NCBI RefSeq assembly: GCF_002355635.1
Contig: NZ_AP017558.1
Coordinates: forward strand, 434,001 to 498,000
Source of the DNA: Halopenitus persicus
GTDB taxonomy: Archaea; Halobacteriota; Halobacteria; Halobacteriales; Haloferacaceae
Length of the DNA stretch: 64,000 nucleotides
Direction of reading: 5' to 3'
Shown here: one piece after another, positions 1 through 8,501 of the stretch
Layout of the letters: every line of letters begins with the position of its first letter
How positions within the stretch are numbered: the stretch's first letter is position 1
Position numbers and translations under genes: made by a program
The notes under the pieces: model-generated
What the model saw: the letters and a program-made list of their open reading frames with translations, nothing else
Told to the model about the DNA's origin: nothing
Database searches by the model: none

Positions 1-135
1 CCGCTCCTCCGCCGGGGTCCGCGCGAGCGCGACCGTGCGGTCGGGCAGGCGCTCACGGATCGCCTCGGCGTACGATTCCATCGACAGTCCCTCTGTCCCC
101 TCGCGGAGGACGACGACGTCCGGTTGCTCGGTCAT
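1..135 (-). CDS. D-2-hydroxyacid dehydrogenase, N-terminal part (cut by window edge)
   Basis: Only the first 45 codons are visible, starting with ATG at 133-135 (minus) and running off the left edge. The peptide starts MTEQPDVVVLREGTEG followed by an amphipathic helix. From memory this strand-helix opening matches haloarchaeal NAD-dependent D-2-hydroxyacid dehydrogenases, which oxidise or reduce 2-hydroxy/2-keto acids in the cytoplasm. Neither the NAD-binding loop nor the catalytic residues are in view, so the call rests on the N-terminus alone. It is divergent from the M20 gene at 247. The gap has AT-rich TATA candidates near 174-189 (for this gene) and 214-221 (for the M20 gene). Confidence 0.5.
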   Translation of the reverse strand, partial: MTEQPDVVVLREGTEGLSMESYAEAIRERLPDRTVALARTPAEER

Positions 136-246
136 GGTGATGGGTCGGGTACGGATCGATCCCGCGGGGGACGACTTATCCTTTTATGTATCCTTCGTCA
201 ACGGGAACTGTGTATTCTTAAGTTCGTCCGCGTGGTAGGGGGACCC

Positions 247-1566
247 ATGTCCACCCAAGCCACCGAGCGACTCGTCTCGTTGCGCCGGGGGTTCCACCGG
301 CACCCGGAACCGGCCTGGCGGGAGTTCTACACGACCCACCGGCTCGTCGAGGAGCTCCGCGACGTCGGCGTCGACGAGCTCGCGATCGGTCGCGAGGCAT
401 ACGACCCCAGCGACCGGATGGCGGTCCCCGATGAGGAATCGATCGCGGACTGGGCCGACCGCGCACGTGATCGCGGCGCCGACGAGGAGATCCTCGAGAA
501 GACCGGCGGCGGCGTCACCGGCTGCGTCGCGGTGCTAGAGTGCGGCGACGGCCCCGCGGTCGGCCTGCGGGTCGACATCGACGGCCTGTTCATCGACGAG
601 TCCGACGAGCCGGGTCACGTGCCCGCCGACGAGGGGTTCCGCTCGGAGATCGACGGGACGATGCACGCCTGCGGACACGACGCGCACATGACCTGGGGGC
701 TCGCCGCCATCGAGGCGATCAAGGCGAGCGACTTCGCCGGCCGGCTCGTCGTCTTCTTCCAGCCCGCCGAGGAGGCCGGCGGCGGCGGGCACCCGATGGC
801 CGAGAGCAGCTACATCGAGGACCTCGAGTACCTCTTCGCGGTCCACGTCGGCCTGGACCATCCGACCGGGCGCGTCGTGGCGGGCATCGAGCGCCCGCTG
901 GCGATGTGCCACGTCGACGCGACGATCGAGGGGACCTCGACCCACGCCGGCAAGACGCCAAACGAGGGCGACAACGCGATGCAGGCGCTCGGGACCGCGA
1001 TCCAGAACGCCTACGCGATCCCCAGACACGCCGACGGGATGACCCGCGTCAACGTCGGACGGGCGGAGTCGGGAACGGCGAGCAACGTCATCGCCGACCA
1101 CGCACACCTCGAGGCCGAGGCGCGCGGGGAGACGACCGAGCTGATGGAGTACATGAAGGGCCGCCTGAAGCGGACCCTCCGCAGCGCCGCCTCGATGCAC
1201 GGCTGCACGGTCGATATCGACGTGATAAGCGAGTCGCCGCGGGCCGACAGCGACCCCGAGCTGGTCGACCACGTCGCGGGCGTGGCCCGCGGGATCGACG
1301 GCGTGACCGAGGTCGTGCCGACCGCCGACTTCGGCGCGAGCGAGGACGCGACGTTCCTGATGAAGCGGGTCCAGGAGCACGGAGGGCTCGCGTCCTACCT
1401 GATCGTCGGGACCGACCACCCGACCGGCCACCACACGCCGACCTTCGACGTCGACGAGCGGAGCCTCCGGATCGGGACCGACGTGCTGACGGCGGCGATC
1501 TGCAGGGTCGAGGACGCGTTCGCTGGCCGAGGTCGATCGCCGACCGAACCGGCGACCGACCGATGA
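247..1566 (+). CDS. M20D-family amidohydrolase, AbgA-like (paralogue 1)
   Basis: A 439-residue cytoplasmic metal-dependent amidohydrolase. The MHACGHDAH motif places metal ligands Cys142 and His144. FQPAEE gives Glu175/Glu176, AVHVGL gives another ligand His, and the C-terminal TGHHTP supplies the last His. An insertion around residues 48-85 containing GREAYDPSDRMAVPDE resembles, from memory, the AbgA subunit of p-aminobenzoyl-glutamate hydrolase, so an N-acyl or N-aryl amino acid (amide bond to a carboxylated amine) is the likely substrate class. The exact substrate is unknown. ATG at 247 is preferred over upstream GTG/TTG codons because family members start just before the HRHPEP motif. The gene overlaps the next by 4 bases (ATGA), so the two are co-translated. 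A close paralogue lies at 9267-10547. Confidence 0.85.
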   Translation: MSTQATERLVSLRRGFHRHPEPAWREFYTTHRLVEELRDVGVDELAIGREAYDPSDRMAVPDEESIADWADRARDRGADEEILEKTGGGVTGCVAVLECGDGPAVGLRVDIDGLFIDESDEPGHVPADEGFRSEIDGTMHACGHDAHMTWGLAAIEAIKASDFAGRLVVFFQPAEEAGGGGHPMAESSYIEDLEYLFAVHVGLDHPTGRVVAGIERPLAMCHVDATIEGTSTHAGKTPNEGDNAMQALGTAIQNAYAIPRHADGMTRVNVGRAESGTASNVIADHAHLEAEARGETTELMEYMKGRLKRTLRSAASMHGCTVDIDVISESPRADSDPELVDHVAGVARGIDGVTEVVPTADFGASEDATFLMKRVQEHGGLASYLIVGTDHPTGHHTPTFDVDERSLRIGTDVLTAAICRVEDAFAGRGRSPTEPATDR

Positions 1567-2948
1567 CCGGGACGAACGACTCCGGGGCGAGGACGAACGA
1601 CTCCGGGGCGAGGACGAACGACTCCGGGGCGAGGACGGACGACCTCGAGGTGAGGGATGATGACACGGAGACGGGTGCGGACCGCTCCGCCGCGGACGTT
1701 CTCGTCCCCGAGGACGTCCGTGACGCACACGACCGGATCGCCGACGTCGTCCACCGGACGCCGCTCGACGGGTCGACCACGCTCGCCGAGGCCAGCGGCG
1801 CGGCGGCGGTCGGACTCAAGCTGGAGAACACCCAGCGGACCGGATCGTTCAAGATCCGCGGCGCGTACAACGCGATGGCCCAGCTCTCGCCGGCCGAGCG
1901 CGAGGCGGGCGTCATCGCCGCCAGCGCGGGCAATCACGCGCAGGGCGTCGCGCTCGCGGGCGAGTTGCTGGGGATCGACGCGGAGATCGTCGTTCCCGAG
2001 GTGACGCCCGCCTCCAAGATCGAGGCGACGCGCGGGTACGGCGCGACGGTGATCGTCGAGGGCGACATCTACGAGCGCTCCTACGAACACGCCCTCGAGC
2101 GCGCCGAGGAGACGGGTCGGACCTTCGTCCACCCCTTCGACGACGCCGCGATCATGGCCGGCCAGGGGACGGTCGGCCTCGAGATCGCCGAGCAGATGCC
2201 CGACGTCGACACGGTCCTCGTCTCGATCGGCGGCGGCGGGCTGATCTCCGGGATCGCGACCGCGCTGCCGGCCGCACTCGACGACGACGTCCGCGTGGTC
2301 GGCGTCCAGCCGGAGGGGGCGCTCCACGCCAAGCCCTCCCTCGAGCGCGATGCGATCCACGAACTGCCGGACGTCGACACGGTCGCGGAGGGGATCGCCG
2401 ACACCCGGCTTCTCGAGCGAACGTGGACCGTGCTCCGGGAACGCGTCGACGACGTGGTCGCCGTGTCCGACCGCGAGCTCGCCGTCGCCGTCACCCTGTT
2501 GGCCGAACGCGCCAAGACGGTCGCGGAGGCCGCCGGCGCCGCCCCGGTCGCCGCGCTGCGATCCGACGCCCTCGACGTGACCGACGAGCACGTCGCTACG
2601 GTGGTCTCCGGCGGGAACGTCAACCTCACCGAACACGCCGAACTGACGCGAACCGGCCTGATCGAGCTGGGCCGCTACGCCGAGGCGCGCCTCCACGTCG
2701 ACGGTTGGCCGACCGCGATCGCCGACGTCGCCGAGACGATCGCGTCCCACGGCGCCGAGCTGGACGGCCTCGAACGCGACGACCGGAGCGCGGTCGACCA
2801 CCCCAATCGCGTTCCCGTGACGGTCGGGATCGAGGGCAGCGGCCCCGAGCATCTGCGGGAGGTCCTCGACGCGCTCGCGTCGCTGGAGGCGGTCGAGGTG
2901 GCCGACGAATCGCTCGTGGACCGCGATCCGGACGTCGAGCGTCGGTAG
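1563..2948 (+). CDS. ilvA: Threonine ammonia-lyase-type PLP enzyme with C-terminal ACT-like domain
   Basis: A fold-type-II PLP enzyme of 461 residues. The PLP lysine is Lys97 in TGSFKIRG, and the phosphate-binding glycine loop is SIGGGGLISG. Residues ~375-455 resemble the ACT domain of haloarchaeal threonine dehydratases. Threonine or serine deamination to a 2-keto acid via an enamine is the family reaction. The gene overlaps the M20 amidohydrolase stop by 4 bases, suggesting it acts on the amino acid released there rather than in isoleucine synthesis. The first ~45 residues are extra compared with the usual ~400-residue enzymes. They contain three perfect TNDSGAR repeats encoded by a 21-bp tandem repeat (1571-1633) and are acidic and probably disordered. 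A GTG at 1650 is a possible alternative start that would skip the repeats. RidA at 10682-11071 could hydrolyse its enamine product. Confidence 0.8.
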   Translation: MTGTNDSGARTNDSGARTNDSGARTDDLEVRDDDTETGADRSAADVLVPEDVRDAHDRIADVVHRTPLDGSTTLAEASGAAAVGLKLENTQRTGSFKIRGAYNAMAQLSPAEREAGVIAASAGNHAQGVALAGELLGIDAEIVVPEVTPASKIEATRGYGATVIVEGDIYERSYEHALERAEETGRTFVHPFDDAAIMAGQGTVGLEIAEQMPDVDTVLVSIGGGGLISGIATALPAALDDDVRVVGVQPEGALHAKPSLERDAIHELPDVDTVAEGIADTRLLERTWTVLRERVDDVVAVSDRELAVAVTLLAERAKTVAEAAGAAPVAALRSDALDVTDEHVATVVSGGNVNLTEHAELTRTGLIELGRYAEARLHVDGWPTAIADVAETIASHGAELDGLERDDRSAVDHPNRVPVTVGIEGSGPEHLREVLDALASLEAVEVADESLVDRDPDVERR

Positions 2949-3162
2949 CCCGAACGGGGTCCGGACCGCGGTTCGAGGCTTCGGCTCGTGCGTGCCACCG
3001 CCCGACCGGTCAGAGGGCCGGCGACGACCGGGATGGACGACGCGTCTCCCGATTCACCCGCGATGATCCGGCTTAATTCGGGATAAAGATCCCTGCAATC
3101 GCCTGAATTCGGGTTCACGTTTTTACCCCCTTATCTGGGTGGCCGTCCGAGCGGCGGATGCA

Positions 3163-3690
3163 ATGAACGCGAAACGACCCATCACGATCGCGATCGCGGC
3201 GATGTTCCTGATCGGCGGCGTGGCGGCGGTCGGTGCCGCCAGTCCGGCCGACGCGGCGGATCAACACGCGACCAACGCATCGAACGGGACGACACCTGAG
3301 GCTACCACGCCGAACGAGACGGCGCACGATGGCGAGAACGAGACGGCACACGACGGTGAGAACGTGAGCGACGAACGCGCGGGGAACGCCGACGAACGCG
3401 CGGGGAACGCCGACGAACGCGCTGATACCGCGGATGGCGTCGGACCGAACGCCGGCCTGCCCGAACAGGTCCCCGACCGAGTGGGCGAGATCCACGACAC
3501 CATCGATTCGTTCCGAAACGGCTCGATCGACGGGCTCGGAGACTCGTTGAGTGACCTGCTGTCGGGCGAGGATGCGGCCGACGGGAACGCTGACGACGCC
3601 ACCGAGACCGACGGTAGTGACGCCACCGAAACCGACGGTAGTGACGCCACCGAAACCGACGATGAAAACGGCGCCGAGGAAACGGCATAG
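3163..3690 (+). CDS. Secreted acidic protein with internal repeats, function unknown
   Basis: A 175-residue protein with a Sec-type signal peptide: MNAKRP followed by a hydrophobic stretch to about residue 27, then ASPADAAD as the probable cleavage region. The mature part is low-complexity. It contains two NETAHDGE-type repeats, nearly three NADERAG repeats (21-bp DNA repeats at 3370-3411) and a C-terminal ATETDGSD repeat (24-bp units at 3598-3660). The only ordered-looking part is a short central segment (~residues 100-140). ATG at 3163 is chosen because it directly precedes the signal peptide; a GTG at 3139 is possible. A T-rich TATA candidate is at 3119-3126. No family recognised. It probably belongs with the two following exported proteins. 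Confidence 0.65.
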   Translation: MNAKRPITIAIAAMFLIGGVAAVGAASPADAADQHATNASNGTTPEATTPNETAHDGENETAHDGENVSDERAGNADERAGNADERADTADGVGPNAGLPEQVPDRVGEIHDTIDSFRNGSIDGLGDSLSDLLSGEDAADGNADDATETDGSDATETDGSDATETDDENGAEETA

Positions 3691-3728
3691 CGCTTGAGAC
3701 TTCAATCCGGATAACCACAGGAAATACT

Positions 3729-4355
3729 ATGAGTGATCTACCAATGGACAGACGGACGTATCTCACGGGCGCGGCGACGGCTGGAACGATCGGCTTCGCG
3801 GGCTGTCTCGGCGGCGGCGGCGAAACCGGGACGCTCGCGGCGCAGGTCACTGACCAGCCGGGCGACATCGCGGACTTCGAATCGTGCGTCGTCACCATCG
3901 TCGGGATGTGGCTCGGGACCGGCGATGCCGGAACCGAAAACCCCGAAACCGAAGATTCCGGAACCGAAGACGCCGAAACCGAAGCCGATGCGGACGACGC
4001 GGACGAGGAGTCCGGCCGCGAGTACTACGAGTACGACGAGCCGCAGGAGGCGGACCTCGTCGACCTGCAGGGCGACAGCACGCAGCTGGTCGACGAGCGC
4101 GAGATCGACGTCGCCACCTACGAGTACCTCCAGCTGGACACCGACGGCGTCGACGCGACCCTCGATGGGGGGGACTCCGCGACCGTCGAGGTTCCGGGCG
4201 AGGCGCCGCTGACGTTCAACCGGGAGTTCGAGATCCGAGCGGACGCCCGCACGGTCTTCACCGCCGACTTCACCCCGGTTCGGCGTGGACGAACCGGCAA
4301 GTACCTCCTGCAACCCGTTCCCGACGGGATCACCGTCGAGTACGAGGACGAGTAA
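3729..4355 (+). CDS. DUF4382-type lipoprotein with Tat-like signal
   Basis: A 208-residue exported lipoprotein. The N-terminus MDRRTYLTGAATAGTIGFAGC has a twin-arginine-like motif and a lipobox cysteine (FAGC), so it should be anchored on the outer face of the membrane. The mature protein resembles DUF4382: it opens with AAQVTDQPGDIADFESCVVTI, matches the family's pattern of a beta-strand after 'LTDAP', and ends with a strand-rich region. Between them is an acidic insertion of repeated ENPETEDSGTEDAET-type sequence (about residues 62-100). Function is unknown; the family is found on archaeal and bacterial cell surfaces. It lies 38 bases after the secreted protein and 21 bases before the next gene, consistent with one transcription unit. 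Confidence 0.7.
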   Translation: MSDLPMDRRTYLTGAATAGTIGFAGCLGGGGETGTLAAQVTDQPGDIADFESCVVTIVGMWLGTGDAGTENPETEDSGTEDAETEADADDADEESGREYYEYDEPQEADLVDLQGDSTQLVDEREIDVATYEYLQLDTDGVDATLDGGDSATVEVPGEAPLTFNREFEIRADARTVFTADFTPVRRGRTGKYLLQPVPDGITVEYEDE

Positions 4356-4376
4356 CGCCCGGAGCGTGAGCCTCGA

Positions 4377-4925
4377 ATGAACTGGAAACACGGTCTGACC
4401 GTCGGAATCGTCGTGCTCGCTCTCGCCGTCGCAGTCGGAGCGGCGGTGTATACCGGCGTCGGGCCCGCCCCCGGAAGCGATTCGGGCGAGCCCATCGAGG
4501 AGTTTCCCACGGAGGAGCCGTCCACGGAACAGCCGGAAGACGACGACGCGTCGACCACGACGTCGACACCCGACACGGAGCCGTTCTCGTTCACGATCGA
4601 CGAGACCGAGGAGTGCGGGACGACCTGTCGGGACGTCACCGCGACGCTGTACAACGAGCAGGACGAGACCGCGACCGGAACCACCACGTACATCCGGATC
4701 TTCGCGGGCGAGGACAACGTCGACACGGACGACGTCGTCTGGGAGGGGACCGTGGACGTCGGCACGCTCGAGGCCGGCGCGTCCCACACGACGACCGAGC
4801 GCGTCGAACTCTCGCTGCAGGAGGCACGAAAGGTCGACCGGAACGACGGCTGGATCACCATTCAAACGACCGTCGAATCGGACGACACGACGGTGACGTT
4901 CCGGAACAGCGAACGGGTGGCCTGA
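4377..4925 (+). CDS. Membrane-anchored extracellular protein, haloarchaeal conserved
   Basis: A 182-residue protein with one N-terminal hydrophobic helix (about residues 7-28) and no lipobox. It is expected to be tethered with its C-terminal domain outside. An acidic Ser/Thr/Pro linker (residues 38-68) precedes a beta-rich domain (about 70-182) containing two close cysteines (ECGTTCRDV) and alternating strands typical of an immunoglobulin-like or 'DUF-type' haloarchaeal surface domain. No enzymatic motif. It is the last gene of the three exported proteins and ends before a convergent aminotransferase gene. Function unknown. Confidence 0.65.
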   Translation: MNWKHGLTVGIVVLALAVAVGAAVYTGVGPAPGSDSGEPIEEFPTEEPSTEQPEDDDASTTTSTPDTEPFSFTIDETEECGTTCRDVTATLYNEQDETATGTTTYIRIFAGEDNVDTDDVVWEGTVDVGTLEAGASHTTTERVELSLQEARKVDRNDGWITIQTTVESDDTTVTFRNSERVA

Positions 4926-4975
4926 AGGACCACCGGGCCGGTGGCTCGGGAGTCGTCCCGCAGCCCTGAACGGCC

Positions 4976-5029
4976 ACCGTTTTTATAAACCGGAGCGGCT
5001 GATCGCTTGACGCTTTATAAACCGCGAGC
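4976..5029. terminator. AT-rich convergent intergenic segment with two TTTATAAACCG copies
   Basis: Between two convergent genes lie two copies of TTTATAAACCG (about 4983-4993 and 5015-5025), each following or containing a T-run (GTTTTTAT). T-rich tracts after the stop codon are the usual archaeal termination signal, so a bidirectional terminator is the simplest reading. The sequence also resembles TATA boxes, but no gene starts at the right distance. Confidence 0.35.
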
Positions 5030-5049
5030 GATCGCGGACGGACGATTCC

Positions 5050-6417
5050 CTACGCCGTCGCCGCGGCCGTGTCCGCGGCCTCGACCGCCTCGAGGAAGAT
5101 GGAGGTGCCGAGCTCGATCTCGCGTTCGGTCGCGTCCAGCGGGGGGAGCAGCCGGATCGTCTTCTTCCCGCAGCCGAGCGTGAGCAGGCCGCGCTCGAGC
5201 GCCTCGGCGACCACGGCATCGCGGCGGTCCGCGGTGTCGAACTCCACGGCGAGCATCAGGCCCTTGCCGCGAACGTCCACGACGGAGTCGGGCGCGTCGT
5301 CGCCGAGCAGCTCCCGTGCCTGCCGGCCGCGGTCGGTCGCGTTCGCGAGCAGGTCGTGTTCCGCGATCGCCTCGAGGGTGAACGAGCCCATCATCGAGGC
5401 GAGCACGTCGCCGCCGCCGAACGTGGAGCCGAGGCGGTTCTTCTCGCTCGGGAAGACGTCCGACCGGGAGATCGTCGCGCCCACGCGCAGCGCCTTCGCG
5501 CTCGCGATGACGTCGGGCTCGACGGGGTAGTGGTCGACCGCCCACATCTCGCCGGTCCGGCCGATCCCCGACTGGATCTCGTCGACCACCAGCGGGATGT
5601 CGTACTCGTCGCTGACCGCGCCGACCTCGGCCATGAACTCCTCGCTGGGGAATCGGTAGCCGCCGACGCCCTGGATCGGCTCGAGGATCAGGAACGCGAT
5701 CTCGGCGGGGTCGACGTGGCCGCCCTCCGGCGCGAGCGCGTTCCGGAGCTGTGACCCCGCGCCGCCGTCGGTGAAGAACCCGCACTCGCAGGTCGCCGAC
5801 GAACAGCCGCGGTCGTCGCAGAACGGGACCGTTCGGATGCCGGCGATCTCCGGGTAGTGGCGGGTGTAGACCTCCTTCGACCGGGTGACCGAGAGCGTGC
5901 CGAGCGTCCGCCCGTGGAAGCTGCCGGAGAACGCGTAGCCGTATTTGGCGGCCGGCGTGGCGTCGTGGGTGATCTTCATCGCGTTCTCGACCGCCTCCGC
6001 CCCGGAGTTCGAGAGGAAGACCGTGTCCATCCCGTAGTGGCTCGAGACGTCCGTCAGTTGCTCCATCAGGTGGCTCGATCCGGGAAACGGCGCGTCCTCG
6101 GGGTCCGGCCCCGATCCGAAGTACATGTCCTGGCCGGCGATCTTCATCGGCTCGACGAGGTCGAACTCTCGGAGCTTTCCGAGGACCTTCTCGTTGTTGT
6201 ATCCCAGGGGCGCCGCCCCGATGTGACAGGTGAAATCCAGCAGGACGTTTCCGTCGACGTCGGTCACGAACGGCCCGTCGGCCTCCGCGGTGACGTCCCA
6301 GACGAACTCGTGGGAGTACTCGCTGGGCGCCGCGTGCTCCCCGTGGAAGCTCACCCAGCGCTCGGCGTTCGGCCCCGGCAGTGCGTCCGCGTCGGGCTCG
6401 GCGGTATCCCTATCCAT
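5050..6417 (-). CDS. Class-III (GABA/ornithine-type) aminotransferase with Cys cluster
   Basis: A 455-residue PLP aminotransferase. Recognisable parts are SNSGAEAVENAMK (residues ~136-148), FHGRTLGTLS (~167-176), the VVDEIQSGIGRTG segment (277-289) and the PLP lysine Lys308 in SAKALRVG. A feature rare in the family is a cysteine cluster C-x4-C-x4-C-x-C (Cys200, 205, 210, 212) in the loop after strand TVPF, spaced like a metal or FeS site. Substrate is not predictable; omega-amino acids or diamines are typical. ATG at 6417 is supported by a TATA candidate (complement of CATTAAATGT, 6441-6450) about 29 bases upstream, giving a leaderless transcript. The neighbouring BCCT transporter and two M20 amidohydrolases suggest catabolism of an imported nitrogen compound. 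Confidence 0.85.
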   Translation of the reverse strand: MDRDTAEPDADALPGPNAERWVSFHGEHAAPSEYSHEFVWDVTAEADGPFVTDVDGNVLLDFTCHIGAAPLGYNNEKVLGKLREFDLVEPMKIAGQDMYFGSGPDPEDAPFPGSSHLMEQLTDVSSHYGMDTVFLSNSGAEAVENAMKITHDATPAAKYGYAFSGSFHGRTLGTLSVTRSKEVYTRHYPEIAGIRTVPFCDDRGCSSATCECGFFTDGGAGSQLRNALAPEGGHVDPAEIAFLILEPIQGVGGYRFPSEEFMAEVGAVSDEYDIPLVVDEIQSGIGRTGEMWAVDHYPVEPDVIASAKALRVGATISRSDVFPSEKNRLGSTFGGGDVLASMMGSFTLEAIAEHDLLANATDRGRQARELLGDDAPDSVVDVRGKGLMLAVEFDTADRRDAVVAEALERGLLTLGCGKKTIRLLPPLDATEREIELGTSIFLEAVEAADTAAATA

Positions 6418-6428
6418 ACACAAATAGT

Positions 6429-6450
6429 GTATACCGCATACATTAAATGT
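6429..6450 (-). promoter_or_regulatory. Promoter of the Cys-cluster aminotransferase with GTATAC palindromes
   Basis: TATA-like ATTTAATG (minus strand, 6441-6450) lies about 29 bases from the ATG at 6417. Between them GTATACCGCATAC (6429-6441) is an imperfect inverted repeat. It occupies the expected transcription start region, where a repressor could act. Confidence 0.4.
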
Positions 6451-6548
6451 TAGTATCGGGCGGGGATCTTCGAACCGGAACCCATCGATCCGCGACCGCC
6501 CAGGAGGGGCGATCACCGGCGGGCGGTCAGTCGCCGGTCAGTCGCCGG

Positions 6549-8183
6549 TCAGTCGTCGTCACTCAGCTCGGCCGCCGACGGTTCGTTCTTGGGACCGGCT
6601 CCGAACAGCCAGGAGTCCTCCTGCAACAGCACTCGGCTGCCGTCGGAGACGAACTCCCGGATGAGGCCGATCATCGTGAACAGGCAGACGAACGCGAACG
6701 GCGTGCCGGTGATGATCGCCGCGGACTGCAGGGCGTTGACGCCGCCGAGCGTCATCAGGATCGCGGCCATCATTCCGAGGAGGACGCCCCAGAAGACCCG
6801 GTTGATGTTCGAGGGTTCGGCCTTGCCGCCGGTCGTCATCATCGAGACGGCCAGCGTCGAGGAGTCGGCGGAGGTGATGAAGAAGGTGGTCACCAGTATC
6901 ATGAACGCGAGGATGAAGACCGTTCCCAACGGGAACGTCTCGAAGAGAATGAACCCGGAGACCTCCGCGCCGGCCTCGCCCGCGATGACCGCGCCGAAGT
7001 CGGCGATCCCGTTGTGGTGGCTCCAGACGGCGGTGCCGCCGACGAAGATGAACCACGGGATGGAGGCCGCCGAGGTCGCGGCGATCCCGGTGAAGGCCAC
7101 TTCACGGACGGTTCGACCCTTCGAGATCCGTGCGATGAACAGACCGGCGAACGGGGACCACGAGAGCGCCCACGCCCAGTAGAAGACGGTCCAGGAGTTC
7201 ATCCACGTGGTCCCCCCGTCGACCCCCGCACCGGTGAACAGGCTCATCGCGACGAAGTCGTTGAACATCCCGCCGAGCGCCTGCGTCCCGACCAACACGA
7301 GGAACGCCGTCGGCCCCACGATCAGGGTCGCGACCATCAGGATCACGAACAGGATCATGTTGAAGTTCGAGAGCCGCCGGATGCCCCGGTCGACCCCGAG
7401 CACCATCGAGATCGTAAACGCGAGCGTCATGGCGGTCACCACGAGGATGATCCCGGTCGTGCCCAGGTCGATCCCCCACTGGTACTGGAGTCCCTCGATG
7501 AATTGGCTGCCGATGAACCCCAGCGACGTCGCCACGCCGCCGATCGTCGCGAACACCGCCATCACGTCGACGACCTTCGCGATCGGGCCATCGAGGTTTT
7601 TACGGCCCAAAAGCGGCGTCAGCGCCGAGGAGACCCGCAGCGGGACGTCCTCGTAGTTGTACGCGTAGTAGCCGATCCCGATCCCCATGATCGTAAACAC
7701 GGCCAGCTGCGGGACGGCCCAGTGGAACAACGTCTGCTGGATGGCGATCGTCATCGCCTCCGCGGTCCCGCCCTCCACGTCGAACAGCGGCGAGGGATTC
7801 GCGTAGTAGAACAGGGCCTCGGTCGGTCCCCAGAAGACGACGCCGGCGGCGAAGCCGGCCGAATACAGCATCGCGAAAAAGGAGAAGAAGCTGTACTCGG
7901 GCGATTCGTCGCCGAACCGGAGCCGCCCCCACGGCCCGAGGATCAGGTACACGAGGAAGGTGACGACGAGGAAGACGATGACCAGCAGCGCCCAGTTGAG
8001 GTACGAGTACATCACCGTTTCCCCGGCCGCGATCCCCCGTTGTACGAGCCCCGGATCGAGGAAGTACAACAGGATCAGCCCGATCGTCAGCCCCGCTCCG
8101 AACAGGAACACGACCGGGTCCAACTCCTCGCGGAACCGGCCGATCGCGCCGTCGGGCTCGCCGGCCCCGTCGACGTCGCTCAT
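6549..8183 (-). CDS. BCCT-family betaine/carnitine/choline-type transporter
   Basis: A 544-residue membrane protein with about twelve hydrophobic helices. The BCCT family hallmark is present: the aromatic-rich FYWAWALSWSPFAGLFIARI followed by SKGRTVRE. FFSFFAMLYSAGFAAGV and SADSSTLAVSMMTTGG are further conserved blocks. BCCT carriers bring trimethylammonium compounds or related osmolytes into the cell by sodium or proton symport. The N-terminus is short and there is no long regulatory C-terminal tail like that of osmosensing BetP, which argues for nutrient uptake more than osmostress response. ATG at 8183 begins MSDVDGAGEP. The upstream region (8184-8501) carries two inverted repeats. It lies between aminotransferase and amidohydrolase genes, so the imported compound probably feeds those enzymes. 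Confidence 0.9.
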   Translation of the reverse strand: MSDVDGAGEPDGAIGRFREELDPVVFLFGAGLTIGLILLYFLDPGLVQRGIAAGETVMYSYLNWALLVIVFLVVTFLVYLILGPWGRLRFGDESPEYSFFSFFAMLYSAGFAAGVVFWGPTEALFYYANPSPLFDVEGGTAEAMTIAIQQTLFHWAVPQLAVFTIMGIGIGYYAYNYEDVPLRVSSALTPLLGRKNLDGPIAKVVDVMAVFATIGGVATSLGFIGSQFIEGLQYQWGIDLGTTGIILVVTAMTLAFTISMVLGVDRGIRRLSNFNMILFVILMVATLIVGPTAFLVLVGTQALGGMFNDFVAMSLFTGAGVDGGTTWMNSWTVFYWAWALSWSPFAGLFIARISKGRTVREVAFTGIAATSAASIPWFIFVGGTAVWSHHNGIADFGAVIAGEAGAEVSGFILFETFPLGTVFILAFMILVTTFFITSADSSTLAVSMMTTGGKAEPSNINRVFWGVLLGMMAAILMTLGGVNALQSAAIITGTPFAFVCLFTMIGLIREFVSDGSRVLLQEDSWLFGAGPKNEPSAAELSDDD

Positions 8184-8306
8184 CGTCGACCACCTCCGGA
8201 CTCGAACCCTTCGGCCCGTTCAGTCCCGCGAGACGGCGGTTCGATGCACCGTGTTCGTCCCCATTCATCCATCGTGTCGAGTGATGGCATACCCAACAGA
8301 TCGTAT

Positions 8307-8365
8307 GTTTATGACATAAACGTTTCCCTATATCTGTTAGTGGTATCTACGAATTGTGTAGATAC
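8307..8365. promoter_or_regulatory. Two inverted repeats upstream of the BCCT transporter
   Basis: The 318-bp gap 8184-8501 holds no gene. It contains GTTTAT-GAC-ATAAAC (8307-8321, perfect 6-bp arms) and GTATCTAC-N7-GTAGATAC (8343-8365, perfect 8-bp arms). Both lie 120-185 bases upstream of the transporter start. They are AT-rich against a GC-rich background, as expected for operator or promoter elements. A minus-strand TATA candidate overlaps the first. A bound transcription factor is inferred; none is identified. Confidence 0.5.
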
Positions 8366-8501
8366 TCCGCGAAGGGGAACCGATTCACGAGCGAAACCAC
8401 GGAAAAACGGCACGACAACCGGATCGAAATCGGGTCCGGCCGGACTCGGGCTCGACCGACCGGATCCGCACTCCGATCGGCGACCCGACGGCCCGGCGGT
8501 A

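Noticed and set aside
1563-2948. Hydroxyectoine dehydratase (EutB-type) instead of threonine dehydratase
   Set aside because: The protein keeps the C-terminal ACT-like domain and standard threonine dehydratase motifs, and no ectoine hydrolase (DoeA/M24), EutC or AsnC-type ectoine regulator lies nearby. The AstE-like gene at 26211 is paired with RimK, not ectoine genes.
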